Of a DNA stretch of 64,000 nt, positions 35,000 through 44,024 are shown one piece after another; the first letter of the stretch is position 1, and each line of letters begins with the position of its first letter. The notes beneath the pieces were generated by a model that searched no databases, was not told where the DNA came from, and saw only the letters and a program-made list of their open reading frames with translations. This DNA comes from Candidatus Aminicenantota bacterium (GTDB lineage Bacteria > Acidobacteriota > Aminicenantia > Aminicenantales > Aminicenantaceae): positions 1 to 64,000 of the forward strand of contig JAFGMO010000095.1 in NCBI GenBank assembly GCA_016927475.1, in the 5' to 3' direction. The position numbers and the translations under genes are program-made.

Positions 35000-35315
35000 G
35001 ATATGTTACATCTCCTTATTGCCAATTTTCAATATTTACAAATATGAGTCTGGTTCTCAGGCCCCCGATGATATTCTTTCAAATCTTCGTTTGTTCTTTG
35101 CCCCACTGACTTCCTCTGAAGCTTATATCACAGGGAAAAACCGGAGTCAAAGCGAAATATTCTTTCTGATTAACTCTATTTGCCCTTCCAATGTTTTAGT
35201 GAATAAGGGTGGTCAATGGATTGCGACGCAATTTTTAGGATTTTATTAACAAGAAAAATCGCCTTCATTTGAGTTTTGTTTGGTTCGATATGTCAGCTTG
35301 ACATCCCAATAAATC
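35000..35315. other. Divergent intergenic region
   Basis: 316 bases between two divergent membrane-protein genes. A strong promoter candidate overlaps its right end (35298-35325). No gene is supported. Confidence 0.5.
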
Positions 35316-35325
35316 ATGTTATATT
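35298..35325 (+). promoter_or_regulatory. Near-consensus promoter overlapping the annotated start
   Basis: TTGACA (35298-35303), a 16-base spacer and TATATT (35320-35325) match sigma70 at 11 of 12 positions. The ATG at 35316 lies in the spacer, so if this promoter is used, translation of the downstream gene must start later. Confidence 0.5.
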
Positions 35326-36953
35326 CTTTGTCAAAAAGTGAGACATCAAGATTGCCTGTGCTTCCTCTCATCAATCGTATATGGAAAAGATATGCCGATA
35401 CGATAAACAGCCGCATTATTTCTAAGGACAAGTGGTTTTCTCCGAGCCGGACGTGGTATTCATTTCTCATCATTGTTTCTCTTGTTGGATTTATAATCAT
35501 CTGGCAGCTGTTTTTTGTAAGAAAAAGTGACTTAAACAGTGACATTGGGCTCAATTCGGCATCCGGAGTTCATGATCAGGCGCTTTTTTCTTACGGACTG
35601 TACTACTGGGGACTTTTTCCCGCCTATCCTCTGAGAAGTGTCCTGCCTGAGGAATTTCAGTCTGACGACCTTTTTTACAGCAGGGAAGGTGCCGACCGTA
35701 TTATGGAAGAGTATGGCTCCTCGTTGAGAATGGAATCCAGACATACGATACTCTATGGAGAATTGGGGAAAAATTATCTTCCCTATTTTCATGCCCTAAT
35801 TCAAGGGAGTCCGAAGAATGTCTCTTTCAAGCCGGCCAACGCAGCATTTTTTATACTATCGCTCGTCTTGCTTCTGGTTGTTTTTTGGCGGATGGGCAAG
35901 GGAATAATGGGGATTATTCTTTGTCTGATTCTAGGGAGTTATCCTTTTCAAATTTTCGAGGTTTATTATAACGAAAACGTTTTTGGGTATTATATTAGCA
36001 TGGCTATTTTGATGACCGGATTGTTTTTGCCTTTTATCTTCAAAAAATCACTTAAGCTTTGGATCGCGCTTGTTTCCTGTGCGACGGCGGGAATAATATT
36101 TGCCGCTCTTTTTACCATACGTACGGAGCCGTTGATGGTTAGCGGAGCGGTTTTCCTTATCTTGTTGCTTCATTCCGAAAGGCCTTTCCTTCAAAGAGCG
36201 GGACTGCTTGTACTTCTGATTCTTGTTTTTTTGGCGGGAGAGTTTGTTTTTTCTTCTTATTTCGAAAGCAAATTCAGGGAAGCAGCCGGAATAGTGGCGG
36301 AAAAAGGGGGTGAAGTTTTTAAAGGCAGAAGGGCGGAGCATCATGTTTTTTGGCACAGCTTGTGGATCGGGCTGGGGGACTTTGATGATAAATATGGGAT
36401 TCTATGGGCTGATTCTTATGGGCTGGCTTATGCCAAACCTATACTAATACAAAAATACGGAAAAAAGGTTTTAAAGGATTTGGATCATACAAGCCTGTAT
36501 GAGAATCCCATTTTCACGCATCCTGACTACGGTCCCATCATCAGGGATAAATTTATAAAGGGCATCACCCATGATCCCGGGTGGTATCTCGGAATTCTGA
36601 TGAAGCGTATATTGCGGATTGTAAAGGATTCGAAGAATTCTCGGATATGGCTCTTTGGATGGAGCGTCCCGACCGTTATTCCGGGAGTTTTTTCTTTTTT
36701 TGTGTTTATAATGCTTTTATTTCTCAAGCGATGGGAGTATGTCAAACTGATGTTCTTTCCCTTAACAACGGCTCTGGTTCCGTTGTTGGTTTACAGCGAG
36801 GGAGGGATGACATCCTATTTTATAGGACATCTTTATCTTTTCAGCATCGCCCTCTATGTGCTGTTGAAAACAGGAGTCGAACCTCTGAGGTATCTAGGGA
36901 AAAAGATTGCGATCGGGATAAGGACGGTAGCGGCTAACAAACCGGTGATATAA
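35316..36953 (+). CDS. Large polytopic membrane protein, unknown function
   Basis: Up to 545 residues with about 11 membrane helices. A basic N-terminus precedes the first helix (about 50-68). A long extracytoplasmic segment (about 75-165, with FYSREGADRIMEEYGSS) follows, then many helices. Another extracytoplasmic region (about 320-420) contains WIGLGDFDDKYGILWADSYG. The layout resembles GT-C-type glycosyltransferases or O-antigen polymerases; I cannot assign it. The annotated ATG has no ribosome site and may be upstream of the transcription start; TTG 35352 or GTG 35358 are alternatives. It ends two bases before asnB begins. Confidence 0.65.
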   Translation: MLYSLSKSETSRLPVLPLINRIWKRYADTINSRIISKDKWFSPSRTWYSFLIIVSLVGFIIIWQLFFVRKSDLNSDIGLNSASGVHDQALFSYGLYYWGLFPAYPLRSVLPEEFQSDDLFYSREGADRIMEEYGSSLRMESRHTILYGELGKNYLPYFHALIQGSPKNVSFKPANAAFFILSLVLLLVVFWRMGKGIMGIILCLILGSYPFQIFEVYYNENVFGYYISMAILMTGLFLPFIFKKSLKLWIALVSCATAGIIFAALFTIRTEPLMVSGAVFLILLLHSERPFLQRAGLLVLLILVFLAGEFVFSSYFESKFREAAGIVAEKGGEVFKGRRAEHHVFWHSLWIGLGDFDDKYGILWADSYGLAYAKPILIQKYGKKVLKDLDHTSLYENPIFTHPDYGPIIRDKFIKGITHDPGWYLGILMKRILRIVKDSKNSRIWLFGWSVPTVIPGVFSFFVFIMLLFLKRWEYVKLMFFPLTTALVPLLVYSEGGMTSYFIGHLYLFSIALYVLLKTGVEPLRYLGKKIAIGIRTVAANKPVI

Positions 36954-36954
36954 G

Positions 36955-38847
36955 ATGTGCGGAATTTGTGGAATCGCGGAGATGGGAGCAGGTCGGCGTG
37001 TCAACAGGAAAATCCTCATCAGCATGAGGGATTCTCTCAGCCATAGAGGTCCCGATGATTCGGGGATTATCATAAAAGGTCAGATAGGTTTGGGACACAG
37101 AAGGTTGAGCATTATCGACCTGGATTTCGGGTCGCAACCGATGCACAATGAGGACTCGAGCGTCTGGATTGTTTTCAACGGAGAAATCTATAACTACCAA
37201 GAATTAAGGGATGAACTTGAAGGAAAAGGACATAAATTCACCACCAAAAGCGATACGGAGACACTGATACATCTTTATGAAGAGGAGGGGAGTGGTCTTC
37301 TCAACAAGATCAACGGAATGTTTTCATTCTGTATTTGGGATGAGCACAAAAAAGAATTTTTTCTGGCTCGGGACCGAATGGGTCAAAAGCCGCTTTATTA
37401 TTCGCAGACAAAAGAAACGTTTCTTTTTGCCTCTGAGATAAAAGCGCTTCTTCTGCATCCTTCGGTTTCCCGCGAGATCGATATTGATTCCTTGAACAAA
37501 TACCTTACTTTTGAGTATGTGCCGGCACCCCATTCCATCATACGGAATATGCATAAGCTGAAGCCCGGGTATTATCTCGTATTCAGGTTAACCGAGAAAG
37601 ACCATGAAGTCCATAGATATTGGGATATTCCCCTGGTTGATGATGCCATTGCCCATAAAACAGAACAGGAATATGCGGATGACCTTGTCGATGTGCTCAG
37701 CGATTCAGTCCGGTTGCGCTTGAGAAGCGATGTTCCCCTGGGAATATTTCTTTCCGGAGGGATTGATTCCTCCGTCATTACCGCTCTTTCGATGGAACAT
37801 GTGCGAAAAATCCAAACGTTTACCGTGGGATTTCAAGAAAAATCCTTTGATGAAACACGATACGCCCAGGAGGTTTCACAATTTTTGGGAACAGAGCATC
37901 ATTCGGAGGTTTTAGACCTCAGTAAAGCCTATAACCTTCTTCCCGAGATCATGGAATACCTGGATGAACCCCTGGGCGATGCTTCCATCATTCCCACTTT
38001 TCTCTTATCCAGGTTCACCGTACAGCACGTCAAGGTTGCCCTGAGTGGTGAGGGAGGGGATGAGCTTTTTGCCGGATACCCGACGTATCAGGCTTTAAAA
38101 ATGATCAATTATTATAATATTTTTCCTAAAGAAGTGCGCGCCTTGATCCACAAAATGGCGGCCAGGCTTCCCGTTTCCCATAAAAACATCAGCTTTGATT
38201 TTAAGGTCAAGCAGATGCTGCGGGGTGTTGGCGTCTCACCGGAAGTGATGTTTTTCCTCTGGATGGGCTCTTTCAATGAGCGGGAAAAGAGAGAACTTTT
38301 TTTGCCTGATGTAGGGGATATTCTCAAGAGAAAAAATCCTTATGAAGACCTATTTCAATATATCAATGAGAGCAATCTTCAAAAGAATTTTGAAAGAGTC
38401 CTTTATCTTTCCGCCAAGCTTTATCTGCAGGATGATATTCTGGTCAAGGTAGATAGGGCAAGCATGGCGAACTCTCTTGAAGTAAGGGCCCCTTTTCTGG
38501 ATTACCGATTCGTGGAATTTGCGGCGGGACTTCCGACTGTCTACAAGCTGAACCGCTTGACCATGAAATACCTTTTAAAAAAAGCCTTCATGAATCGGCT
38601 GCCCAAGCGGATTGTGAAGAGAAAAAAGAAAGGTTTCGGCATACCGGTTGCCCGCTGGATATCCGAAGAGTTACAGCATGTTCTTAAGGAATACTTGAAT
38701 GAGGACAGAATAAAAAAGGATGGATATTTTAACCCGTTTTTTATCAAACGCCTGATTGATGAGCACATAGCCCGTCGTAAAGATAACCGAAAATTGCTTT
38801 GGACGCTTCTGATCTTCCAAATGTGGAAAGAGAGGTGGGCAGCCTGA
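36955..38847 (+). CDS. asnB: Asparagine synthase (glutamine-hydrolysing)
   Basis: A 630-residue two-domain enzyme. The N-terminal glutaminase domain begins MCGICGI with nucleophile Cys2, and the C-terminal ATP-pyrophosphatase domain has the PP-loop SGGIDSS near residue 268-274 and SGEGGDELFAGYP. It makes asparagine, or in glycan loci amidates uronic-acid carboxyls. Since this window encodes uronic-acid donors, amidation of a sugar is a real alternative to free asparagine synthesis. It is tightly linked with the membrane protein before and the methyltransferase after. Confidence 0.94.
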   Translation: MCGICGIAEMGAGRRVNRKILISMRDSLSHRGPDDSGIIIKGQIGLGHRRLSIIDLDFGSQPMHNEDSSVWIVFNGEIYNYQELRDELEGKGHKFTTKSDTETLIHLYEEEGSGLLNKINGMFSFCIWDEHKKEFFLARDRMGQKPLYYSQTKETFLFASEIKALLLHPSVSREIDIDSLNKYLTFEYVPAPHSIIRNMHKLKPGYYLVFRLTEKDHEVHRYWDIPLVDDAIAHKTEQEYADDLVDVLSDSVRLRLRSDVPLGIFLSGGIDSSVITALSMEHVRKIQTFTVGFQEKSFDETRYAQEVSQFLGTEHHSEVLDLSKAYNLLPEIMEYLDEPLGDASIIPTFLLSRFTVQHVKVALSGEGGDELFAGYPTYQALKMINYYNIFPKEVRALIHKMAARLPVSHKNISFDFKVKQMLRGVGVSPEVMFFLWMGSFNEREKRELFLPDVGDILKRKNPYEDLFQYINESNLQKNFERVLYLSAKLYLQDDILVKVDRASMANSLEVRAPFLDYRFVEFAAGLPTVYKLNRLTMKYLLKKAFMNRLPKRIVKRKKKGFGIPVARWISEELQHVLKEYLNEDRIKKDGYFNPFFIKRLIDEHIARRKDNRKLLWTLLIFQMWKERWAA

Positions 38848-38861
38848 GATGAGGACATTCC

Positions 38862-39596
38862 ATGGAAAAAAGCGCCGTTGCTGTTGAAGCCCGGGTAGAG
38901 GAGTTTCATTGGTGGTTTCGAGGAAGAAGGAAGCTCCTCTCGGAAATGATCCAAAATCTCCCGGTATCACTGAAAAGTCCGGTGCTTGATGTCGGAACAT
39001 CAACGGGTACAAATCTCCGTCTTCTCAGAGGACTGGGCTTCGGGAATTTTATAGGAACGGATATTCACGACGATGCTTTGGCTTTTTGTGCTGAAAAGGG
39101 TTTCGGGCAAGTAAAAAAAGGAGATGTCTGCCGGCTTCCTTTTGAGGATAAAATGTTCAAACTCGTTCTGGCCACGGACATTCTTGAGCATGTAGAGAAT
39201 GAAGCCTTAGCCCTTACCGAGATCAACCGGGTCCTTTCTCCCGAAGGATACGTCGTATTGACCGTACCCGCCTTTAGATTTCTTTGGGGGATTCAAGATG
39301 ATGTGAGCCATCATAAAAAACGTTATACAAAAAGGGAACTCATAAGCGCTGTCGAAGTGGCCGGGCTGCGTTGCCTGGAGAGTTTTTATTTTAATTATAT
39401 ATTCTTCCTTCCCATTTTTTTTGCGCGGAGGACGTTGAAGGTTCTTCGCATTCGATTGAAAAGTGAAAATCAGATCAACTGCCCTCTGATAAATTCATTT
39501 TTTACCGGGGTGTTCTCCTTTGATGTTAGAACGTCAAAACGGTTCAAACCGCCAATAGGGGTTTCTATCCTTGTTCTGGCGCAAAAAAAGGGATAG
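38862..39596 (+). CDS. Class I SAM-dependent methyltransferase
   Basis: A 244-residue methyltransferase. SAM-binding motif I is VLDVGTSTGTNLRLL near residue 44-58; ATDILEHVENEALALTEI and VLTVPAFRFLWG near the middle match the UbiE/COQ5-like (Methyltransf_11) family often encoded in polysaccharide loci. GAGG lies six bases before ATG 38862. A sugar methyl ester or ether is a likely target but is not shown. The C-terminal part includes a hydrophobic YIFFLPIFFARR segment. Confidence 0.85.
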   Translation: MEKSAVAVEARVEEFHWWFRGRRKLLSEMIQNLPVSLKSPVLDVGTSTGTNLRLLRGLGFGNFIGTDIHDDALAFCAEKGFGQVKKGDVCRLPFEDKMFKLVLATDILEHVENEALALTEINRVLSPEGYVVLTVPAFRFLWGIQDDVSHHKKRYTKRELISAVEVAGLRCLESFYFNYIFFLPIFFARRTLKVLRIRLKSENQINCPLINSFFTGVFSFDVRTSKRFKPPIGVSILVLAQKKG

Positions 39597-39613
39597 AAAA
39601 AAGCTAGAATGGA

Positions 39614-40347
39614 ATGAAACAAAAAACACTGGATTTGCTCTGCTGTCCTGAATGCCGAAGTCCTGTTTTCTTGAGAGAAAAGGCTGAGGATAATAAGGGA
39701 ATCATCGAGTCCGGAATCCTGGTTTGTGAACAATGCCGAAGGTAGTATCCCATTATAGACTATATTCCCCGTTTTCAGACCTCGCAAAGTCTTAAGGAAT
39801 CTCTACATACGGCAGATCGATTTGATCGTCAATGGAAGAGATTTTATCATATTCGATTGGGGTTCTTCACCATCTTCTGGTTCCCGAAGAAGGCTTTAGA
39901 AGTATGCATAATATCGTTAAAAAAGATGGTTACCTGTTTGCCTGGATATATGGGAAAGAAAATAACCATTTTATAACCTTCATGGTGAATCCCTTAAGGA
40001 AATATGTAACATCCAGACTTCCGGATAAGATTCTTGTTCTTTTCTCGTTGGGCTTGTCAGCCGCTCTGCATGGACTTCTTTTATGCTTATACAGGCCTGT
40101 TAAAAAGCATAAGCGTCTTCGTCATTTGAGGAAAAGACTTTTTTATTATTCTTACCTGAGCTGGCTTTCGGGTTTTGACTTTCGTCATACGCATGCCGTC
40201 GTTTACGATCATCTTACGGCTCCCATTGCCCACTACATCTCAAAAGAGGATTTTTTGAGCTGGTTTGAAAGAATGGGTTGTAAAGATGTTATCATCACTC
40301 ACAGGCATGGAAACAGTTGGAGGGGATACGGCCGGGTAACCCGATAA
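39614..40347 (+). pseudogene. Broken methyltransferase with Trm112-like zinc ribbon
   Basis: The frame from ATG 39614 encodes a zinc-ribbon start (CCPECRSPVFL then ILVCEQCRR) and then an in-frame TAG at 39743-39745. Read-through continues YPIIDYIPRF and ADRFDRQWKRF, typical of Trm112-like/methyltransferase fusions. A different frame then takes over near 39832 and gives YSIGVLHHLLVPEEGFRSMH to the stop at 40347. The central SAM-binding motifs between these parts are missing. So the gene has a nonsense codon plus a deletion with frameshift and is not expected to work. A 171-codon frame from 39832 is only its C-terminal relic. Confidence 0.85.
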
Positions 40348-40453
40348 ATCGTGCGGGTACTCGAAAAAAGTTGGAGCCCCGCTAAAAATGATGTCCTGTC
40401 AAGGGGCTTTTTATAAGGAAATTCAATAAAACGTCTATCCATAAAACATAAAT

Positions 40454-41986
40454 TCATTCCCGTCTCAAGTCGAATATCAAATAGTCTTTTGTTTTTTTGA
40501 AAAGGGGAAAATTTGAGAATAGAAATTGTTGCAGGTCCTTTTGTTTTTCGAATTCTTCGAGAAACGTCACAATAAAAAAATCATTGTCGAAACGTCCGTG
40601 AATGCTCTTGAAATGTTGTTCGACCGATGGGATGGTTTCGCCTCTCAATCGTTTTTCCTGAATGTCCCAGTGCGTTGGCCAAATCCAACCTCTAAACTCC
40701 CCGTGGTAGTGCAGCCATGAGCCGTAGTGGTCAGCCAGATAAATGGTTTTTCGGCTGTGGTTGACCGCTTCACCGATTTCTTGGGCAATGTGGGCCTTTT
40801 TCATGAACTCTTTGTTATTCAACTTCCATTTTGCCTCTCGTATGGACAGAGCGGCCGGAATAAGAAGCAGGCAGACGACGGCTGTTTTGAGAATACCTGA
40901 CTTCAAACGTCCTCCCAGTTTTTTTAGAAGAATGTTACCGAGCGGCGCCACGGAAAGGGCCGCTATGGGAACGAGTTGAAGATGATAGTATGGATGGGAG
41001 TAGGTCGTATAAGTAAAGACAAGGCAGAAACCTATATAGCCGCTCCAAAGACCAAGCATCAGCCCCTGCGTATATTTCCGGGATATAAGCAAAATACCTA
41101 ATAGGGCTCCAAGAAAGATTGTAAAACCCGTTACCATTCCGATCTTGTTAAACCAGCCCTTCCAAAACATTTTTGTAACGAAAAGTTGGGGAATAAAATA
41201 CCCCCCCGTTTTCAGTGTTTTGGTTACGAAAGCAACATAGCCGTAATATAGAAAAGAAGGAATAAGGCTGAAACCGATGAAAGCCCAGTGTTTCCATTTT
41301 AGGACGAATGAACGAAAACCCTGGCTGAAAATTCCTATAAAGACAAAGGCTCCCAAAATCGGGAAAACGGTCTTAAATTTGATCAAAATAGCCAATGCGG
41401 TAACGATGAGTGTGATGATATATCTTTTTGGACTCGGGTTTTCATAGATGAGAATGATGGTATAAATAGAGGCCATGAATCCCATGATCATTAGAGGATC
41501 CGGCTGAAAGCTGCGGCTGACAAGAATTCCGAAAGGAAGAAAGAGATATATACCGAGTGAAAAGAGGGCTCCTTCCGCAGAGAAACATTTTTTTGCGATT
41601 TTGTAGAGAAAAAATCCGCCTATGAACCAGAAGATAATGGAGAAGATGCGGGGAATCCAGAGCCGAATCCCTCCGGAAATGCGGTAGGAAAAAAATGCCA
41701 GATAATCGATGATAGGCGGTTCGTATAATCCCCGTTCCTTTTTTTCCAGGGCCGCCATGTCTTTTTTCCACTGCGGGACGGACGGAGTGGCTTCATAATA
41801 CAGGGCTCGTGAAATCAGGGCCGACCGGTACTGGCAGTTGGCATTGATGCCCAAGAGAGGATTTTGAATGCGATAAACTCTTATAGCCAGGGCGGCGGTG
41901 ACAAGGAATAGAATAAGGATAAATCTGGCAGGAGGGGAGAAAAATGGTTTTTCTCCTAAACCGGAATCTTCAAAAGGACTGGCCAT
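40454..41986 (-). CDS. GT39-type membrane glycosyltransferase
   Basis: A 510-residue polytopic protein with about 11 helices. The first loop carries INANCQYRSALISRALYYE, ERGLYEPPIIDYLAFF lies in the expected place for PMT/ArnT-type catalytic loops, and IPRIFSIIFWFIGGFFLY begins the second helix group. The C-terminal soluble domain (about 410-510) ends KTKDYLIFDLRRE. It probably transfers a sugar from a polyprenyl phosphate outside the membrane. It runs opposite to the genes on both sides. Confidence 0.83.
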   Translation of the reverse strand: MASPFEDSGLGEKPFFSPPARFILILFLVTAALAIRVYRIQNPLLGINANCQYRSALISRALYYEATPSVPQWKKDMAALEKKERGLYEPPIIDYLAFFSYRISGGIRLWIPRIFSIIFWFIGGFFLYKIAKKCFSAEGALFSLGIYLFLPFGILVSRSFQPDPLMIMGFMASIYTIILIYENPSPKRYIITLIVTALAILIKFKTVFPILGAFVFIGIFSQGFRSFVLKWKHWAFIGFSLIPSFLYYGYVAFVTKTLKTGGYFIPQLFVTKMFWKGWFNKIGMVTGFTIFLGALLGILLISRKYTQGLMLGLWSGYIGFCLVFTYTTYSHPYYHLQLVPIAALSVAPLGNILLKKLGGRLKSGILKTAVVCLLLIPAALSIREAKWKLNNKEFMKKAHIAQEIGEAVNHSRKTIYLADHYGSWLHYHGEFRGWIWPTHWDIQEKRLRGETIPSVEQHFKSIHGRFDNDFFIVTFLEEFEKQKDLQQFLFSNFPLFKKTKDYLIFDLRRE

Positions 41987-42336
41987 TTGTCTATATTCTT
42001 TATCATAGGGTTTTCATGAAGTCAAAAGGTGTTTTGAAGGTGTTTTGAAGGATTTTTGGAATGAAAATCGAGCTCAAGAGCTAGTCTGTAATATTAATAA
42101 ATTCAGCCGATACTGATACAATTTTATTGATATTCCACAATTAACCTGCACTATTCATATGCCCCCCGATCTGCCCCAAGCTATCGCTTTGCAATTTACT
42201 TATAAGAATTGATAAAATGAGCAAAGCCGTCGACGAGATAGGCGGGATGGAATAATCCGGCGAAAACCCGGTATCGAAGAGAATCAGGGCCATAAAACGG
42301 AGAAACGGCCTGGGTGGTCAGAAAGGATGTGAGCTA
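41987..42336. other. Divergent intergenic region with tandem duplication
   Basis: 350 bases. An 11-base unit AAGGTGTTTTG is repeated twice plus AAGG at 42026-42051. A promoter candidate lies at 42189-42218. The 118-base leader that follows contains several GC-rich self-complementary segments (for example GGGCC/GGCCT), but I cannot match it to a known riboswitch. Confidence 0.5.
42189..42218 (+). promoter_or_regulatory. Probable promoter of the amino-sugar operon
   Basis: TTGCAA, an 18-base spacer and TAAAAT precede the legB-like gene by about 120 bases. Both hexamers have good but not perfect matches. Confidence 0.4.
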
Positions 42337-43311
42337 GTGGAAAAAGTCCTTATCACCGGAGCAGGGGGATTTATCGGGTCTCATCTGGCTGAGTTGTGCT
42401 GCCGGAAAGGACGGAGGGTCAAAGCTTTCGTTCACTACAACTCCCGCAATGACTGGGGCTGGTTGGAGACATCGGAAGCCAAAAACGACATGGAAATCGT
42501 CGCCGGTGATATCCGTGATTTTGACAGCGTGTTGGCGGCCGTAAAAGGGGTGGATGTCGTTTTTCACCTGGCGGCGCTTATCGGGATACCTTATTCTTAT
42601 GTATCCCCTCTGGCATATATCCAAACGAATGTAACCGGAACTTATAATATACTTCAAAGCGGCCGCATGCTGGGCACGAAAAAAATATTGATCACTTCGA
42701 CCAGTGAAACATACGGAACGGCCCAGTATGTTCCCATCGATGAGAATCATCCCCTGGTCGGCCAATCTCCTTACTCGGCGAGCAAAATTTCTGCAGACCA
42801 ATTAAGCCTCAGTTTTTACAGGTCGTTCAGCCTGCCGGTCAAGATCGTTCGTCCATTCAATGTTTACGGGCCCAGGCAGTCGGCAAGGGCTGTTATTCCG
42901 ACCATAATCAGCCAGATTCAGAGCGGACGTCGTAAGATCAAGATAGGGAACCTCGAGCCAACCCGGGATTTAACCTTTGTCGAGGACACGGTGAGGGCCT
43001 TTCTGAAGATTGAGGAGGCTGAGGGGCTTTTCGGCGAAGTGACGAACATCGGAATGAACGAAGAGATATCTGTTGGGGACCTCGGCCGTCTCATCGCCGA
43101 CATGTTGGGTGAAAAGGTTGAATTTGTGCCAGAAAAAAAACGTGTAAGACCGGATCCGAGTGAAGTAAAACGTTTGGTTTGTGATCATTCCAAGCTGATT
43201 AAAAAAACAGGCTGGAAACCTGTTTACGACCTGAAAAAAGGACTGACCGAAACCATAGCCTGGATCGAAAAAAAACCTGAATTATACAAACCTGAAATCT
43301 ATTACATATAA
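42337..43311 (+). CDS. NAD-dependent 4,6-dehydratase, LegB-like
   Basis: A 324-residue extended short-chain dehydrogenase starting at GTG. GAGGFIGSHL at residues 8-17, NSRNDWGWLE, TSTSETYGTAQYVPI and the catalytic Y-x3-K in SPYSASKISAD are hallmarks of LegB-type NDP-GlcNAc 4,6-dehydratases. These make the 4-keto-6-deoxy intermediate for legionaminic acid or bacillosamine-like sugars. It leads a set with a nucleotidyltransferase, LegC-type aminotransferase and NeuD-type acetyltransferase, which supports the assignment. Confidence 0.88.
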   Translation: MEKVLITGAGGFIGSHLAELCCRKGRRVKAFVHYNSRNDWGWLETSEAKNDMEIVAGDIRDFDSVLAAVKGVDVVFHLAALIGIPYSYVSPLAYIQTNVTGTYNILQSGRMLGTKKILITSTSETYGTAQYVPIDENHPLVGQSPYSASKISADQLSLSFYRSFSLPVKIVRPFNVYGPRQSARAVIPTIISQIQSGRRKIKIGNLEPTRDLTFVEDTVRAFLKIEEAEGLFGEVTNIGMNEEISVGDLGRLIADMLGEKVEFVPEKKRVRPDPSEVKRLVCDHSKLIKKTGWKPVYDLKKGLTETIAWIEKKPELYKPEIYYI

Positions 43312-43322
43312 AGGAAAACGTC

Positions 43323-44024
43323 ATGAAAGCGGTTATTCTTGCCGGCGGCCTGGGAAACAGGCTAAAGCCTTTGACGGATAATATCCCCAAGCCTCTGCTA
43401 CCCATAGGGGAAAAATCCATTTTGGAAATCCAGATCAAGCGGCTTTACGGTCAGGGATTCAGCAAAATTTTTGTGGCCACGTATTACAAGGCCGACTACG
43501 TGGAATCTTTTATCGGGGACGGACGCCGGCATGGCCTCGAAATCACTTTCAGCAAGGAGAAAACGCCGCTTGGAACCTGTGGTCCTTTATCGCTTCTCAG
43601 AAAAGAGCTCAATGAGCCCTTCATTTTGATGAACGGCGATATTCTCACTACCATCGATTTTCAGAAACTTTACAGGTTTGGCTTGGACCAGAGTTCCGAC
43701 TTGACTGTCGTCACCAAAAAAATTCGAACACCCTTTAACTTCGGAAGTGTGACCGCTAAAGACAACCTCATTGTCGACATCGAAGAGAAACCGGACCTGG
43801 AATTGGAAATTCTGGCCGGCATATACTTTTTAAAACCGGCCATTCTTGAACATATTCCTGACGGAAAATATTTCGGCATCGACAATCTTATCAAAAAACT
43901 TCTGGCCGGTTCATTACCTGTTTCCCGCTACCTTATGAAGGAATACTGGCTGGATATCGGAAGCATGGACAGCTACAACGAAGCCCAGGAAGCCTACGAA
44001 GAACATTTCAAGGAAAAACGATGA
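43323..44024 (+). CDS. Sugar nucleotidyltransferase
   Basis: A 233-residue nucleotidyltransferase with the signature LAGGLGNRLKPLTDNIPKPL at residues 6-25 and NGDILTTIDF for metal binding. In legionaminic-type clusters such an enzyme (PtmE-like) makes the GDP-amino-sugar precursor; mannose- or glucose-1-phosphate nucleotidyltransferases are alternatives. AAAGGA precedes the ATG, and its stop overlaps the next start (ATGA), so the genes are translationally coupled. Confidence 0.85.
   Translation: MKAVILAGGLGNRLKPLTDNIPKPLLPIGEKSILEIQIKRLYGQGFSKIFVATYYKADYVESFIGDGRRHGLEITFSKEKTPLGTCGPLSLLRKELNEPFILMNGDILTTIDFQKLYRFGLDQSSDLTVVTKKIRTPFNFGSVTAKDNLIVDIEEKPDLELEILAGIYFLKPAILEHIPDGKYFGIDNLIKKLLAGSLPVSRYLMKEYWLDIGSMDSYNEAQEAYEEHFKEKR

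Noticed and set aside
42190..42336. Possible c-di-GMP (GEMM) riboswitch before the legB-like gene
   Set aside because: GCAAAGCC is present, but the second conserved half and the tetraloop/receptor pattern are missing.
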